From NCBI RefSeq assembly GCF_003590095.1, contig NC_039497.1:6630691-6694690 (forward strand): 64,000 nt of DNA, given 5' to 3'. Below, one piece after another: positions 33,225 to 45,265 of this stretch. How positions within the stretch are numbered: position 1 is the stretch's first letter; the number at the start of each line of letters is the position of its first letter. Made by a program: the position numbers and the translations under genes. Source of the DNA: Trichoplusia ni (lineage: Eukaryota > Arthropoda > Insecta > Lepidoptera > Noctuidae). A model generated the notes under the pieces. The model was given only the letters and a program-made list of their open reading frames with translations. It was not told the origin of the DNA and made no database searches.

Positions 33225-33230
33225 ACTCAC
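33225..33230 (-). promoter_or_regulatory. Splice donor of opsin exon 1
   Basis: GTGAGT on the minus strand directly after codon 59 (CAG), phase 0, matching the phase of the exon 2 acceptor. Confidence 0.85.
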
Positions 33231-33407
33231 CTGTCGATCCTTAAACATGAGTAATATCACCATTAAATTGAGGAAAAATCCGAAAAATCCGATCAGGAAC
33301 AGCACGAAGGCGGATACCACGTATCCCCACCGCGGCATCAGCAGTGGGAAGCCCTCATCCACCACTCTCACCACCGTATCGTTAAAATGCTCCGGATATG
33401 ACGTCAT
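33231..33407 (-). CDS. c-opsin (pteropsin-type), exon 1: N-terminus and TM1
   Basis: 59 codons from the ATG at 33407-33405 to the phase-0 donor. The frame is also open upstream, but the first ATG in it is at 33407. The extracellular N-terminus is short, with one N-glycosylation sequon (NDT, residue 9). TM1 covers about residues 31-54 and contains GFFLNLMVI, where N47 is the conserved TM1 Asn (bovine N55); N47 to D75 of exon 2 is 28 residues, as in bovine rhodopsin. The exon ends MFKDRQ, the first cytoplasmic loop. The opsin is a light-absorbing G-protein-coupled receptor that binds a retinal chromophore in the plasma membrane. The start region contains the palindrome TGACGTCA. A degenerate transposon-type repeat begins only about 110 bases upstream. 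Confidence 0.88.
33399..33406. promoter_or_regulatory. TGACGTCA palindrome (CRE-type) over the opsin start codon
   Basis: A perfect consensus cAMP-response-element octamer overlapping codons 1-3. It may simply reflect the coding sequence (M-T-S). Confidence 0.25.
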
Positions 33408-33514
33408 CGTCACACACACTCACACTTCACGAGTATTTAAGAATTATCACTTCACTTTGGATGCACATTGTAGATTTGAGGTACCTGGAGACAAAATAGT
33501 TTGGTTAATTTATT

Positions 33515-33740
33515 ATTGGTTTAACAACAAAAATATACAACCAACTTCAAATAGAAAATCTACTGATCCATTCTTGATAAAACTGAACCAAATGCCAGCT
33601 ATTCCACGGTAAATGAAAAAAGAATCAACAAGACCGGTTGATCCAATTCGAGGTAACTAACAAAAAAAAAACAAAATACTGACGATTTGAGAAATTTGAG
33701 AACGTTCTCCTTCATGAAGTTAATCGAAAACCGACCAATT
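33515..33740 (-). repeat. Degenerate repeat (aactgacttcaaaaagg family), upstream of opsin
   Basis: Minus strand reads ggtcggttttcgattaacttcatgaaggagaacgttctc, a T run, ttagttacctcgaattggatcaaccggtc and ends gatttt.tatttgaagttggttgt. Its edge is about 110 bases upstream of the opsin ATG, so a promoter or 5' UTR exon may overlap it or lie beyond. Confidence 0.6.
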
Positions 33741-33964
33741 ATTTAAGTTTGACAGAAACTTAACGCAATGTAATAATATGTAGTAAGTACGTAAAGATAG
33801 ACAGGATTAATAGGAACAGCGCATTGCGTGAATAAACCACGTAAATAGGAGTATTTGACATCTGTTCATAATAGTGGCAAAGGTTTTACAACTTTACACA
33901 ACGCCATCTATTCAAATCCTTAGCAAATTTAAAAAAAAAGATCGTGCTTATCACATAAAGATTT

Positions 33965-34040
33965 GTCAGGGGTGGAAATCGAACCCACGTCCTAAGGCAT
34001 AGCAGTCAGGGCAACTAACCTCTAGACCAAAACGCTAGTC
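33965..34040 (-). mobile_element. tRNA-derived SINE head, minus orientation
   Basis: Plus strand gggtggaaatcgaacccacgtc (B box inverted) and ctaacctctagaccaaaacgc (A box inverted), 45 bases apart. Confidence 0.55.
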
Positions 34041-34559
34041 AATTATCCGGAACATATCTCTAAAACATATCTCTTACCTAAACGCTTCATAGCTCTTTCT
34101 ATCTGTGACAGATTATACCAAGAACACCTAGACTTGGAGTAAGACTGTTAAGTAGAAAATACTTTGTAAGGGATGAACGTAATGGTGGATGGGAATGAGA
34201 AGGGTATTGAGCTGTGGGTTCAACCGCCGGATAATTAGCTCAGCTAACTCTAATGATGGTACGTCATATATTATATGTAATCCAAAGAGGTTGGTATTGT
34301 ATCTTTTAGCTACAGAGTAAATGATACCTTAATTTCTAGATCTTTAGGTTTCATTCGATTCCTTCTCATCTATATGTTTACAAGAAACAGTAACGTATGT
34401 TTGAAAGATATGGTTTTACTGTAATGTATCTATTAACACTCAATGCATTGAAAGATACAACAATGTTTCGGAAAACGCATCGGGTTTATACAAAATACAT
34501 ACAAACTAATACTAAAAAATATTTACGTCAGGATTTCACCAATAAACGAGTAAATCTAT

Positions 34560-34690
34560 TTCTCGAAATATTCATCCATCGAAAGCTCTATTATTTACTA
34601 CATAGGCTATATTTTATCCACGTATTCCCACGGGAACAAAACTGCGGGGCGTTTCAAGTAGTTTCTAAAAAAAGGCATCATAATACATTC
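34560..34690. repeat. Degenerate LINE-type 3' repeat fragment
   Basis: acataggctatattttatccacgtattcccacgggaac, a phrase of lepidopteran LINE 3' regions. The surrounding open frame is not a gene. Confidence 0.4.
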
Positions 34691-36095
34691 TCACAAAAAC
34701 ACGGCCTACGATAAAGAAATGCCTACCACAAAATATCTAAACGCTACTCAAACATACCAAAAACCAGCATAAGTAACCCTTTTCAAATTGATTTGTGTAT
34801 TTTATATCGCTTATAAGATTTAAGTAAAACAAATATATTTTCTTTAGTACAGTCAGCAACAAAATTTATTCAATTATGTAACATAACAGTATCATTTGGA
34901 CAGGACCATTCTAATTTGACAAAGTAATTAATTTCTAATCCATTTTCCAAAATCGATTGAAATTACTAGATATATGCTATGCACTAACACGTATAATTTA
35001 CTTGGCATCTAGCATAGTGGAAACATCCTAAATACCAATTCCTAAATGCCATTAAAAATATTGGGACTTGCAACTTGTGTCAGAATAATAGCTAGATCTT
35101 TCAAGGGGTAATTTTACTCATCATTTTAAACTTTTATCATTGGATTAATAATATAATCACGATAAAAAAGACAGTTCCATACATATCTGAGCGCATAAAT
35201 CGATAAATTCAACTGAACAGCATTTTTTTTTCTTTACAGTATTGGTCCCATAGTAAAAGTTGTTCATAATGATGAGAATGTACGACAGTTTTCAAGGTCA
35301 AGCGTTTATTCTGTTACACGTTGTATAATAAATCATATTGTGTTCGGTGACTTTTGTTGGTGATTGTACGTCGTGGGTAGCGAGGGGTTAAACCTCCGTA
35401 AACTGTCACTTTCAGTAAGTAAAGGAGGTTTCATGTTATTTGCATTGACGGGATCCTTTTGTATCTTTTATATGGCGTTCATGTAACTGAATGATAAACC
35501 GGTCGAATATTTGGCTGTTTCTTAGCTGTCTAGGAGCTTTGTCCGTTTGAAGCTTTGTTTTCTTTTTTTTTGATCGGGTTTTCTTTAATAAAGTTTAGGT
35601 TTTTTATTATTTGTGATGTGCCCGTTGTGCGACTGTTTTCAGGTATTTTTTTGTTGGAGTGTTTTGTGGAAGAAGATGAAGCTAAAACTGTTTTGAAAAT
35701 TTATACGCCTGCAATTTTTTTAAGTCAACAAACGACTATTACATCATCTGCCCAGACGGTTATAAGACAATTGTTATGGTTCCTTGAAAACGAAATCAAA
35801 ATTTAAAGAACCAACTTCAACTCTACACTTTTGTTTTAAGTCATAATATTTCCTATAATCTATTTTGTTTTTAAAACGACGAAAGTATTACCCAAACTCC
35901 TGACACAAACGGCTAGAAACTTTTTGTACAAGTTACATAAATATAGCGATGTCGATGTCGTTATGAAATTCTAGTTAACCGGATCAAAATGTAACTTTCA
36001 TCGTTATGCTTTTGGATTATTTCATTAAAACTTCTGGATAACACTCATTTTAGTACACATTTTCGTTCATATGAATAATGTTAAAAATACTTATA
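34691..36095. other. Gene-free stretch upstream of the opsin
   Basis: AT-rich; open frames lack coding character. Confidence 0.35.
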
Positions 36096-36100
36096 TTAAT

Positions 36101-36360
36101 TACTAGCTGTTGCCCGCGACTTCGTCCCCGTGGGTAGAAGATATAAGTTTTGATTTATACCTGCCCTGTTTTTTCCACATTTTCTATTGTATCTTCGCTC
36201 CTATTAGTCGCAGCGTGATGGTTTATAGCCTAAAGCCTTTCATGATGAATGGTCTATTCAACACAAAAAGAATTTTTGAATCTGGACCAGTAGTTCCTGA
36301 GATTAGCGCGTTCAAACAAACAAACGAACTCTTCAGCTTTAAATATTAGTATATATAGAT
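36101..36360 (+). repeat. Interspersed repeat (ctagctgttgcccgcgacttcg family)
   Basis: TACTAGCTGTTGCCCGCGACTTCG to CTTCAGCTTTAAATATTAGTATATATAG; same unit as 20649 and 47014. A copy in inverse orientation lies 1 kb away at 37351. Confidence 0.75.
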
Positions 36361-37350
36361 AACCACTTCTGTGTAAAAAAATGACATTTTATGTCTAGGA
36401 ATTAGCCAAATCCGAAATCTATCTATAAAACTTGCTATCAGCTGACCAATGAAAAATATTCGAGTAGGATATAGGCTTTTAAAAACCAGTCGATTTTGCC
36501 AAAACATAATATACCTAATATTCGACATACAATTATATTTAACACACCATTGAACGATAAAATGTTTAAATTTGCAATTAAACACAATGGAAAATATTCA
36601 ACCCTCAATCATACTACATAGCCAGCGCCAGTCGCTTTATCAATTAAGCTGTAGAGGTTAATGTTCAAGAGTTCAAATTCATTCATTGTGTATCTTTTGA
36701 CGTGAATACGTGTATTACTTCATTTAGTTGAAAGCATGACAAGGCATGAGTTGATAAAGTTCTTTGTCTAGTAGACCAGATAGGCTGATGGTTTACTGAT
36801 TGATGGAGTAACTTAATATGGAGTTTCTTGCCGATTCTTCTCCATAAGAATGACACTTTGGAAGCGTGCAACTAGAGTCATTACTGTAATGTTTTAAAAG
36901 TGCCTGGAAAACGGAATACTGGAAATAAAAGCTTTTGATTTAAAATAAAATCAAATAAAATCATTAATTTTTCTATAATCTTGTAGGTCCTTACTGTAAA
37001 AGTACAAAGTCATAATAATTCGTATCATTCCCTCTTTTTAACATCCATCGATCGACATCTCAAATGGGAAGATCTTATCATTCATCGTTACGTGTATTGG
37101 GAACAAGGTGATATTATTTAGGCCACCTTACTGTACGTACGGAGAATGTAGTCAATATACATGTCTTTGAATGTTGAAAGTCGATTTTACGTGAATACGC
37201 CGAGGTTAGCTTGTGTATAGAATTTGTCGCTGTTTACAAAATAATATACATAGGTGTGGTGAATAGCTGAACCAAGATAAAAAAACTGTCTTTACAAACA
37301 AACTTACAAACTTAGTGTAGATAAATGATAAAAACGTCTGATACAATATT

Positions 37351-37625
37351 ATCTATACTAATATATAAAGCTGAAGAGTTTGTGTGTCTGTTTGAACGCG
37401 CTAATCTCAGGACGTCCTGGTTCAAATTAAAAAAATGTTGTTGTTGAATATACCATTCATTGGGGAAGGTTTCACGGTCATCACGCTGCGACTAATATGA
37501 GCGAAGATACAATGGATAATGTGGAAAAAACAGGGAAAATTATTCATCTTCAAGGGCTTCCGTTCAAAAATTCCTAACTTATATCTTCTAACCACGCGGA
37601 CGAAGTCGCGGGCAACAGCTAGTTA
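37351..37625 (-). repeat. Interspersed repeat (ctagctgttgcccgcgacttcg family), minus orientation
   Basis: Reverse complement of the family unit. With the 55108 copy it shares an extra internal segment (ttttgaacggaagccctcgaac), defining a subfamily. Confidence 0.75.
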
Positions 37626-37852
37626 TTAAATATAAATCAATCCTTCTTTACAGGAACAAGGACTATTGCAGACCAGGTATAAAGATTCGAGAGGGCGCTA
37701 CAACACTCTAATTTTACTAAAATCGATCAAATATGAGTCGAACTTACAAAATGACAAATCGAAATCACTTTTAGTCACTAAGGTAAATATCTTGTAAAAT
37801 CCTTATTATTTTAGTATTAAGTGACACTAAAAGAAAAATCATTTAACCATAC

Positions 37853-37883
<31 letters not shown>

Positions 37884-37945
37884 AAGCCCATATTCGTCCA
37901 CTGCTGGACATAAGCCTCCCCAATTGCACGCCACAGAGATCTATC
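37853..37945 (-). mobile_element. LINE (RTE-like) 3' end with ATC microsatellite
   Basis: (ATC)n at about 37856-37882. The minus strand then reads LGEAYVQQWTNMGL before the stop, the same ORF2 terminus as at 31768. Only the last few dozen codons remain. Confidence 0.65.
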
Positions 37946-37949
37946 TTTT

Positions 37950-39000
37950 CCTTACTCGCCAAACATTAAAAATATCAAAATTTGGACTTTGTCTAAAAAA
38001 ACAACCTGTATTTATAGACAGGTCCTAAGTATATACTTGCGTATAAAGTTCACCGATGTCATTAAAAGTTACTTTCGATGACAAATATTGTCAAACAGCT
38101 GATTGATTAGATCGTTGACCTTATTTGATACCTCTCCTTTAGACTTAGTTGGGAAAACCTCATTTAATTCCACTCAGGTCTCCTAGATTGAATCTAAGCA
38201 ATTTTCTTGATATTTCTGGAGTATTAAGACTTAGGTTGGGCGGGAACTTTCTTTGGTAGAGTTTGAGTGACGTATTTGTATATAGCTAAGTTTCTCGCCA
38301 TCTCCGATTCAATTAGCCCCTAGCATTTTAAAAACAGCACTGTGTTCACAGATTACCAATTCAATACATTTTTATTTAAGTTAATATGTTATTATGTTGT
38401 AATATCACAAAGTGTAGCTGTTTGTTGTTCCGTTTTGAATAAAATAAAATATGCTACATGGAATATGTTTGTAAAAATCTTCAAGGGCTCTAGTGCAAAT
38501 TGAACTCCCAGTACGGGGGCGTTATCAAAAAATAAAATTCCCATGAAATTCATGAAAGTACCAATTTCTCAATATTGATTTTTAATGCTCAACTGGCATT
38601 GATCAGGAGACAAAATTTGGTGACGGACATACGAACCGACAGCGGAGCTTTAGCGGGGACGTTGAAACAGTTGTATAAAGAAGGACTATTATTAGTATTA
38701 AACCACTAAAATTTAGATTTTAAGCAAATATAATCTTGAAGTAATAATAACTTAGCTTTAAAAACTTTTCTCTGAGATATCGTAATTAAATTCTCTAAAG
38801 CTTTTACATCGGCCTACATTAAACACTAATTATATACCTATGTTATTTTCTCTTGTCTACTACAGTCAGCGGCAAATCTATGTTGACACAACCTGATTGG
38901 TAAAGTGCCAGATTTTCAGGGATGCAGAAATAATTGTTAAGGCACAATGTTTTAACTATCCCGTACTATAAACCGATTGTTTAGGTACCTACTTAAAATA
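37950..39000. other. Gene-free stretch
   Basis: AT-rich; a weak remnant of the catgaaccatgatagctagac family around 38610-38655. Otherwise nothing. Confidence 0.35.
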
Positions 39001-39006
39001 AAGCCC

Positions 39007-39106
39007 TCTTGGTGTGCCTTTATTCTAAGAATTCAGTTTAAAAATGAAACTATAAAGATTACCAAATCAAATAATCAATGTGTTTGAATAAAAAGACACA
39101 CCAAGA
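39007..39106. mobile_element. Possible 100-bp MITE with inverted ends
   Basis: TCTTGGTGTGCCTTTATTC (39007-39025) and GAATAAAAAGACACACCAAGA (39086-39106) are inverted copies with one mismatch and a short length difference, enclosing 60 AT-rich bases. No flanking duplication is clear. Confidence 0.5.
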
Positions 39107-39349
39107 TATAGATTAACTTAAAATAAACTTTTTCTAACTTAAACAAATGGTTTATATGTGAAGGATCTATTTGTGGTCGGTGCGTGATGAATTGCTATGC
39201 TTTGCCAAGCATCGGCTAAATCGAGACACGGCATGGTGGTTGAGGCTTACCTAAGTCTGTAGGAATATGAAAATACTCGCTTCCTCAACTGAGAAGGTGG
39301 ATTTTCAAGAGGGTTTTTCCGCGAAACAATAAAACGGTGAATCTATTTT

Positions 39350-39540
39350 GCCTAAATGTTGTTTCAAACACAAAAACATACAATCAACTTATAATAAAAA
39401 AGTACACAGCGACAGTTATCACGTTAAATGAAAAAAGAATCGGCAAAATAGGTTTACCCAGGCCAAAATTCTGAGGTGACAAACATAAAAAAAAACCAAA
39501 CGAATTGAGAACATCCGTCTTAATGAAGGCGGTTGAAAAG
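39350..39540 (-). repeat. Degenerate repeat (aactgacttcaaaaagg family), minus orientation
   Basis: Plus strand: gttaaatgaaaaaagaatcggcaaaataggtttacccagg..ctgaggtgacaaac, an A run, aattgagaacatccgtcttaatgaaggcgg. Confidence 0.55.
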
Positions 39541-40061
39541 CACAATATCAGCTCATTGAATTTGATTGTCTACAGTTGCCTAGTTGTCTAGAAAATAATG
39601 ATTGTATTACCCGTCTTTTGTTAGAACTTAGCAACTCTTTTTGAGGGCTTAATGTTTCTCAAAAAGGCCATGAATAATTTTAAAGTTCTGAGAAAGTGCG
39701 AAATAATTTTGACTGTGGAAATAGGTGATACTACTTTTTGCTTTTTCAAAAGAATTGGCTTTTATAAAAACAAAAATCGTACATTTTCGTTTACTAAACA
39801 AACGCTGAGACTACATTCTTAGCTTTTACTTTAAATAAATGTTGAATCTACTAAAGTTTTCCTACTCGTTCATATTCTAATCAATGTCTTTTAGTAGAAT
39901 TAAGGTTCTACTTAATGCAGTCACATCTAATGTCTGGGTGTAATTTAGAAATTTGTAAGTTGCTCTTAACACAAGATTTGAGACAAGATGGCGTTGTGTG
40001 AAAGCTGTGGGATGTTATATTCTTTCTGTTACAAATTTAATTACTCTTTACTTCAATTTTT

Positions 40062-40295
40062 GACGACCTCCGCGGTCGAGTGGCGTACGCACCGGTTTCA
40101 AGGTGTCGCTAGCTCTGAGGTCCCGGGTTCGATCCCCGGTCGGGTCAATGTAAAAATTCACATTTCTACATTGTCTCGGGTCTGGGTGTTTATGGTACCT
40201 TCGTTGTATCTGAATTCCATAACACAAGTGCTTTAGCAACTTACTTTGGGTTCAGAACAATGTATGTGATGTTGTCCGCATTTATTTATTTATTA
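40062..40295 (+). mobile_element. tRNA-derived SINE, young copy 2 of 3
   Basis: Same element as 23811-24047, with A box CGGTCGAGTGGC (one change) and B box GGGTTCGATCCCC, ending in an ATTT-type tail. About three differences from either other copy. Open frames on both strands here are repeat-derived. Confidence 0.88.
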
Positions 40296-40299
40296 GTTG

Positions 40300-41930
40300 C
40301 AAATAATAATTTATTAAAAAAAAATAATTACTGAATGAGTATTTTATCTAATTCGTCAATTTCATCACACATCTGGCGTAGTCAATAGACAACTTATATA
40401 GTAGATAGCGTGAGACCTCCGAGGATCCAAGAAGCCTCGCTCAGATCCCGACCATTCGGTAGACAGACTTTTGTTTTTTCTGTGTTGTCAGGTTGAGTGT
40501 TTAATGACGGCCATTAGTGGGTGTTACAATCTGAATTGTCTAGAGATTCAAAGCCTTAAGAGTTTAGTCAGCGATTGTGGGATGAGCGTTTATGTAATTC
40601 GCTTTGTAGTACGGTGATGGTAAATTACGTTTTAATTGCTTGGTGACAGTGTTGGATGTGAATTGACGGGTATTGCTGTCAAAAAACTGACTAAAGCTGT
40701 AACGCTCTGTGGACTGTGGTCAATCTCATTTTAGACTAAAGTTCTTATGGCCTGTGCATGTTAAATCTGTTTCCCCATAGACACCTTTAAAAAGGACCGA
40801 TTCTCTTCCTCTGAAGTTTTTTCTGAAATAGGAACGTGATTCTGTTTGGCGATGATCGTTTGAAATGAAAATGAATTTATTGAAAAAAAAAAAAACAGCT
40901 GAACTTCTATTTCACCGTGTGCCCCTATGGTATCTGTGGCCTTTTGTTCTTTTTCTGATTGCGAGCAGATATTTGCTTGTAGACAACAAACACTTCATCC
41001 TATAGGGGTTTAAAAAAAGATGTAGAGAACTAGAAATTCTAAATATTATGAATCGATAGGTATAGGTTTGAGTCAACTCTACCGAGTAACATTGACGTTC
41101 TTCTGTCAGCAGGTATCTCATAAACCAACAAAATTTACCGACCAAAGGTCAAATTGACACTACAACAAAATAAAAATAAAGATCGTGGTTCAGCAACAAT
41201 GTTACGGTCATGAATTTGTTTGGTGACAAATGATTTTGTGAGTATCTAAATCATATATATCTTTCATAACTCGCTGTGTTTTTCCATAGTCTGTCTGTAA
41301 GGCACCGTCAGTGTCGCAAACCCGACTCACATGACGTGTTTCATCATACATTCTACAACTAAAATTACAACATTAATTAAAAATAAAATAACAACTTTCG
41401 ACAGCATCTTCATTTGTTTCTTCTAAGTCTGCAACATGAAACACAACGTATTCCATTACCATTTGGGACAAAACAGGTCTTGTATAATCTTAAACTCATT
41501 TAATACGACGTAACTGAGCCACGTTAATTTGATATAATGTTCAACACAACTAGGTATGTTGGCTTGAGACCCTGACATAATGTATTTGCATGAATTTAGT
41601 ATAACGGGCTTACTATCAGCTCTTAAAGGGTTGAGGGAGGAGGGAGCAAGACAGCGCAATACACCGGTAAGTGATGTCTCGCTCAACAAGAATGCATGTT
41701 AATACTCGCACAGGTACTGTGAGGTTATCGAAAATACAATTTGATGTAACTGATCTCCTTATATATTGACTGATTACGTAAATATATGTTAAGCTTAGTT
41801 TTGGATAATTTGAAAGTGTTAGAATCTAGAGACCAAAAAAGGGTTGTGATGTGACAAAGTATTTCACTACTTTGAAATAAACCTATTTAGTAAAACTAAA
41901 CGAGGCTTCTTTTACGAGAACTCGATAACT
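40300..41930. other. Gene-free stretch
   Basis: No coding signal. An A run of 13 lies near 40884-40896. Confidence 0.35.
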
Positions 41931-41934
41931 GATA

Positions 41935-42105
41935 ACGAACGCTGAACTTATATATTTCCAAATACACAAATATTAAAAATAATAACATCCAAACACAACG
42001 AATGATCATGTCAACACAAAACAATTGTCCTGGGTGGGAATCGAACACACGACCTCCGGTATAGAAGTCAGGACCACTAACCACTAGACCAGCAGGCCAG
42101 TCATA
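41935..42105 (-). mobile_element. tRNA-derived SINE, second family, minus orientation
   Basis: Minus strand: ggcctgctggtctagtggttagtgg (A box), gtgtgttcgattcccacccag (B box), then a body ending atttggaaatatataag. Homologous to 24530-24715. Confidence 0.75.
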
Positions 42106-42479
42106 TATCTCCAAATTATCCCAAATAAAAAAATAACAGAAAATCATAAGATATATTAAATTATAAGGTAGATATTGGTCTATAAGGTTCTATCTGACTG
42201 CATCACATCTGATGAATATACACTTTAGCCCCATCCTTGTGTCAAAGCTAAATAAGGATGTAGTCCACATCAGTGCACGCCCTAAGGGAAGTCAGACTTG
42301 ACTTTATAGACTCATTAGGTTGGTGCCCCTGGCGTCTCTTGGTGCCAACTTCCTGAATCCATTAAACTTTGATCTTAATTTCTTGCTTGAACTACCATTA
42401 ATTACTTTGGACAGATCGGTATCTAAAAATATAATAAACATATTAGGTAATCGCCATATCTCACGAAATCTCCTGAAAA

Positions 42480-42715
42480 ATATTTTTGAAACTTGCTGTT
42501 TCCCGCGGGCCCGTCTACTACAAATCCGAAAAGGATCCCAACATAAAACCACGATAAAACTATCCTATGTGTTAATCCTCGTTAAAAATAAACTGTGTAC
42601 CAAGTTTCGTCTAAACCCATTCAGTGGTTATTGCGTGAAAGAGGAATAAACACAAGCATATGGGAATCCATTCAAAAACTTTCGCTTTTATAATATTAAG
42701 AGGAAGGATATACGA
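42480..42715 (+). repeat. Lepidopteran repeat (aaactatcctatgtgttaatcc family)
   Basis: acttgctgtttcccgcgggcccg, ataaaactatcctatgtgttaatcc, accaagtttcgtctaaacccattcagtgg, aactttcgcttttataatatt. Same family as 55540 and 9725. Confidence 0.65.
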
Positions 42716-43425
42716 AGGCCCTACCTGAAGGATAACAAGCAACCTTGAATGTTCCGCATCCTTACCCCCGATGTTCACTGAGACTAAAAAAAAAGGTGTT
42801 CGCTAAGGTTTCCTATGCCCAGGTACCTTCTGTCTCTAAATGAGCTTCACTGTTTTGCGAGATCGAAGTGAGGTTATTTTTTGCCTTTTTGCCTGCAAGA
42901 AATTATGTAGATAATGTGTAAAGTGAAAGGTATCATTTTGTGTACTAAACATGTTTAATAAAGGATTTTAATGTCATTGGGTTGGCATTTTAATGTCCTT
43001 GTCAATGCCAATGGGTTGTCAACGTATCGTGATACCTGATGATACAAGGTGACTTGAAACACTTCTTCAGAGATTTGTTCATAATTTCTGATGATCTAAA
43101 CTTAGATTAAATTTCCATAATAATCTTCCAAGAAATGCGTTGAGAAGTTCACCATTATGAATTTATGAAACTCCTGAATTTAAGTCAAACACGCGTTACA
43201 TACGAAATGTATGTCTCAGAAAACTTCAAAATTGACATAACATTTGTAAGGCTCCAACTTTGAGGAAAGCAAACCCTGACGCCCATATTTTATTCAAATC
43301 ATGCAGACGTCTAAGCCATATAATAATTAATTAGGTCCACACAACGTCTCAAAACGAGACAAGTTAACAAAGCAGAGGATGTCGGGAAAAATATTTTTAG
43401 AGTTCCATATCAAAAGGGAACCTTT
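42716..43425. other. Gene-free stretch
   Basis: AT-rich, no recognised element. Confidence 0.35.
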
Positions 43426-43429
43426 TTAC

Positions 43430-43700
43430 TAAGGCTATCTACCCGTCCCTCCGCATTAAGGCTTTATAGAATGAAGCATGATAGGTTGGCAGTTACAATG
43501 TTCAAGGGTGATGTATTTGTCTCACCAAATACCAACAAACATACAATTTGAGGTTAAGCAACGGTTAAGTTGAGGGAAAAAAAATGATTTCTGACCAATT
43601 TTTTTTGCAAGTTAACTTCATCTTTAGCCTATTTGTACGGAACGCTCGGAACTCACGGACTTTACCGGTTTCAATTCTTAAAAATAACCTTCCATATTTT
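43430..43700 (+). repeat. Degenerate repeat (catgaaccatgatagctagac family)
   Basis: aaagggaacctttttactaagg, tacccgtccctccgc, ggtgatgtatttgtctcacc and tttgtacggaacgctcggaac fit the longer form of the family. Confidence 0.45.
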
Positions 43701-45080
43701 ATGTAAACGTTGTAAAAGAAAGCAACAACTAAGCATCGCCTTTATTACGAAGCTGTAAGGTCTTATTTCGTAATTTGCTTGTCATTCTCGGCATCGTTCC
43801 GTATTTTTACTTTTTCATATTTATCAGATGTCAGAAATTTCGTTTTTTATAGAAATTTCTTGACTCATTTCTCTTAGTTTTTTTTATTATTACTTGAAAC
43901 TAACTTTGCAGACAGATGTTAAGCTACCGCAAGTTGGTGCAAAATTCTCATCTGGGACTCTTTACTGTAGTTTTTTTAAGAAAGAGTAAATTGCTATGTA
44001 CTAAAGTTCATTGCACCGAACTAGTTTCAAGAGCAAGCAAAGTGAAGGAACATCATTTAATTAATGCAAATCTTTGAAATATCATTAGACAAACACTTTT
44101 TGTTTTGGAAAAGCAAATTTAACGAATGTCATCATAAAAAAAAATAGCTATACACTGTGCCTATGCCTTCTTAGCCATAAGCGCAAGTACCAAACAGAAA
44201 AACTAACACGGCTGCTGTTTCAATCACCTGTCATAGATGTTAGAGGCCACTGATGATGACACCACAATATTGAAATTTATTAAAGGAATTATGGTAAATT
44301 GTGATTTATATTTCTTAGCATTAATCTCAATTTACCAAGATAATGGCGACAAAAACTAAGAATTAGGGCCGAAACGCGAGGACAAAACCAAGATATTACT
44401 TGCCTTAGTAGATAATGTAACAATTAGTAAACATAGATAGAATTTAGATGAATGATTTTGATCTGCCATTAGTATTATTTTCAATAATGACAACCATTAA
44501 AATACATATTAACATTACAATCACGCACGTATTTCTGTCTGTATCGCATTTTTGCTTATCCATAGACACTGGTATGGGCCAAAAATTTTGGATCCCAAAA
44601 ATTAACGTGGGCTTGCACAATAGCTAATATCCAGCCGGGTCAATCATTTGCAAGCGCCTAGATGGTACTACAATCCAGCGTGATTACAACACTAAGTAAG
44701 TGACAAGGTACCCCAAAACTAGAACATTTTGCACCAGCAAGGATAGAAGATGTAATTGCTAGATAATCCAACCGAGCACATCTCACACGGAGAGATAAGC
44801 GTTTTGCATCTACATAAATTCACGGGCTTAATTTCCGCACACGAGAAATGTTTGAGAGATTTAACAGTATCCTGATTAAAGTTACATAATATGATATTTT
44901 CTGTCCAGGATAAATATGCTTATATTTATGCTACGTGGTCAAATACTATGCATATCCCCATGTAATTTTTTTAAACCCGACTTTGCTTGAAGGAACTCTA
45001 CCAACGGTTGAATGGATTTTTCTCAAGGATTTCACGCTTGTGTGGTGAACAGGTCTTCAATGCGAAAGTTTTGATATGTT
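43701..45080. other. Gene-free stretch
   Basis: AT-rich. A small palindrome TGGTAAATTG..CAATTTACCA lies near 44290-44340. Nothing else identified. Confidence 0.35.
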
Positions 45081-45084
45081 ACTA

Positions 45085-45265
45085 GAATACTAGCTTTTGC
45101 TCGAGGCTTTTCCCGGATAGTTGTCGCTTTTAGCTGCAGAAACATTACCCTCCCCTAACGAAATCGTTTGCCTGTGTGTTAGATAACGCGTTAGCTCCAT
45201 ACCAACTTTGAAATCGGTCATACACAAATAAACCCATATACTTTCTCACTTCTAATATAAGTGTA
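45085..45265 (+). repeat. Lepidopteran repeat (tactagcttttgctcgaggc family)
   Basis: aatactagcttttgctcgaggcttttcccgg, then ccataccaactttgaaatcggtcatacacaaataaacc and tctaatataagt; a LINE-type 3' region. Confidence 0.5.

Larger units (their letters stand above)
17125..33230 (-). other. c-opsin intron 1, about 16.1 kb
   Basis: Bounded on the minus strand by the donor GTGAGT after codon 59 (33230-33225) and the acceptor tttgttacag before 17124. It holds a SINE 88 bases from the acceptor, another about 270 bases from the donor, LINE tails and several degenerate repeats. No nested gene is certain. Confidence 0.85.

Noticed and set aside
33408..33419. Longer opsin N-terminus starting four codons upstream
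   Set aside because: The first codon there is GTG, not ATG; the first ATG in frame is at 33407.
33247..33612. 121-codon plus-strand frame over opsin exon 1
   Set aside because: It is the antisense shadow of the exon continued into a degenerate repeat.
36110..36349. 79-codon plus-strand frame, with similar frames at 20767 and 47063
   Set aside because: All are within one interspersed repeat family; no start or domain.
37856..37882. CRISPR-like short repeats
   Set aside because: A simple ATC microsatellite; there are no spaced direct repeats.
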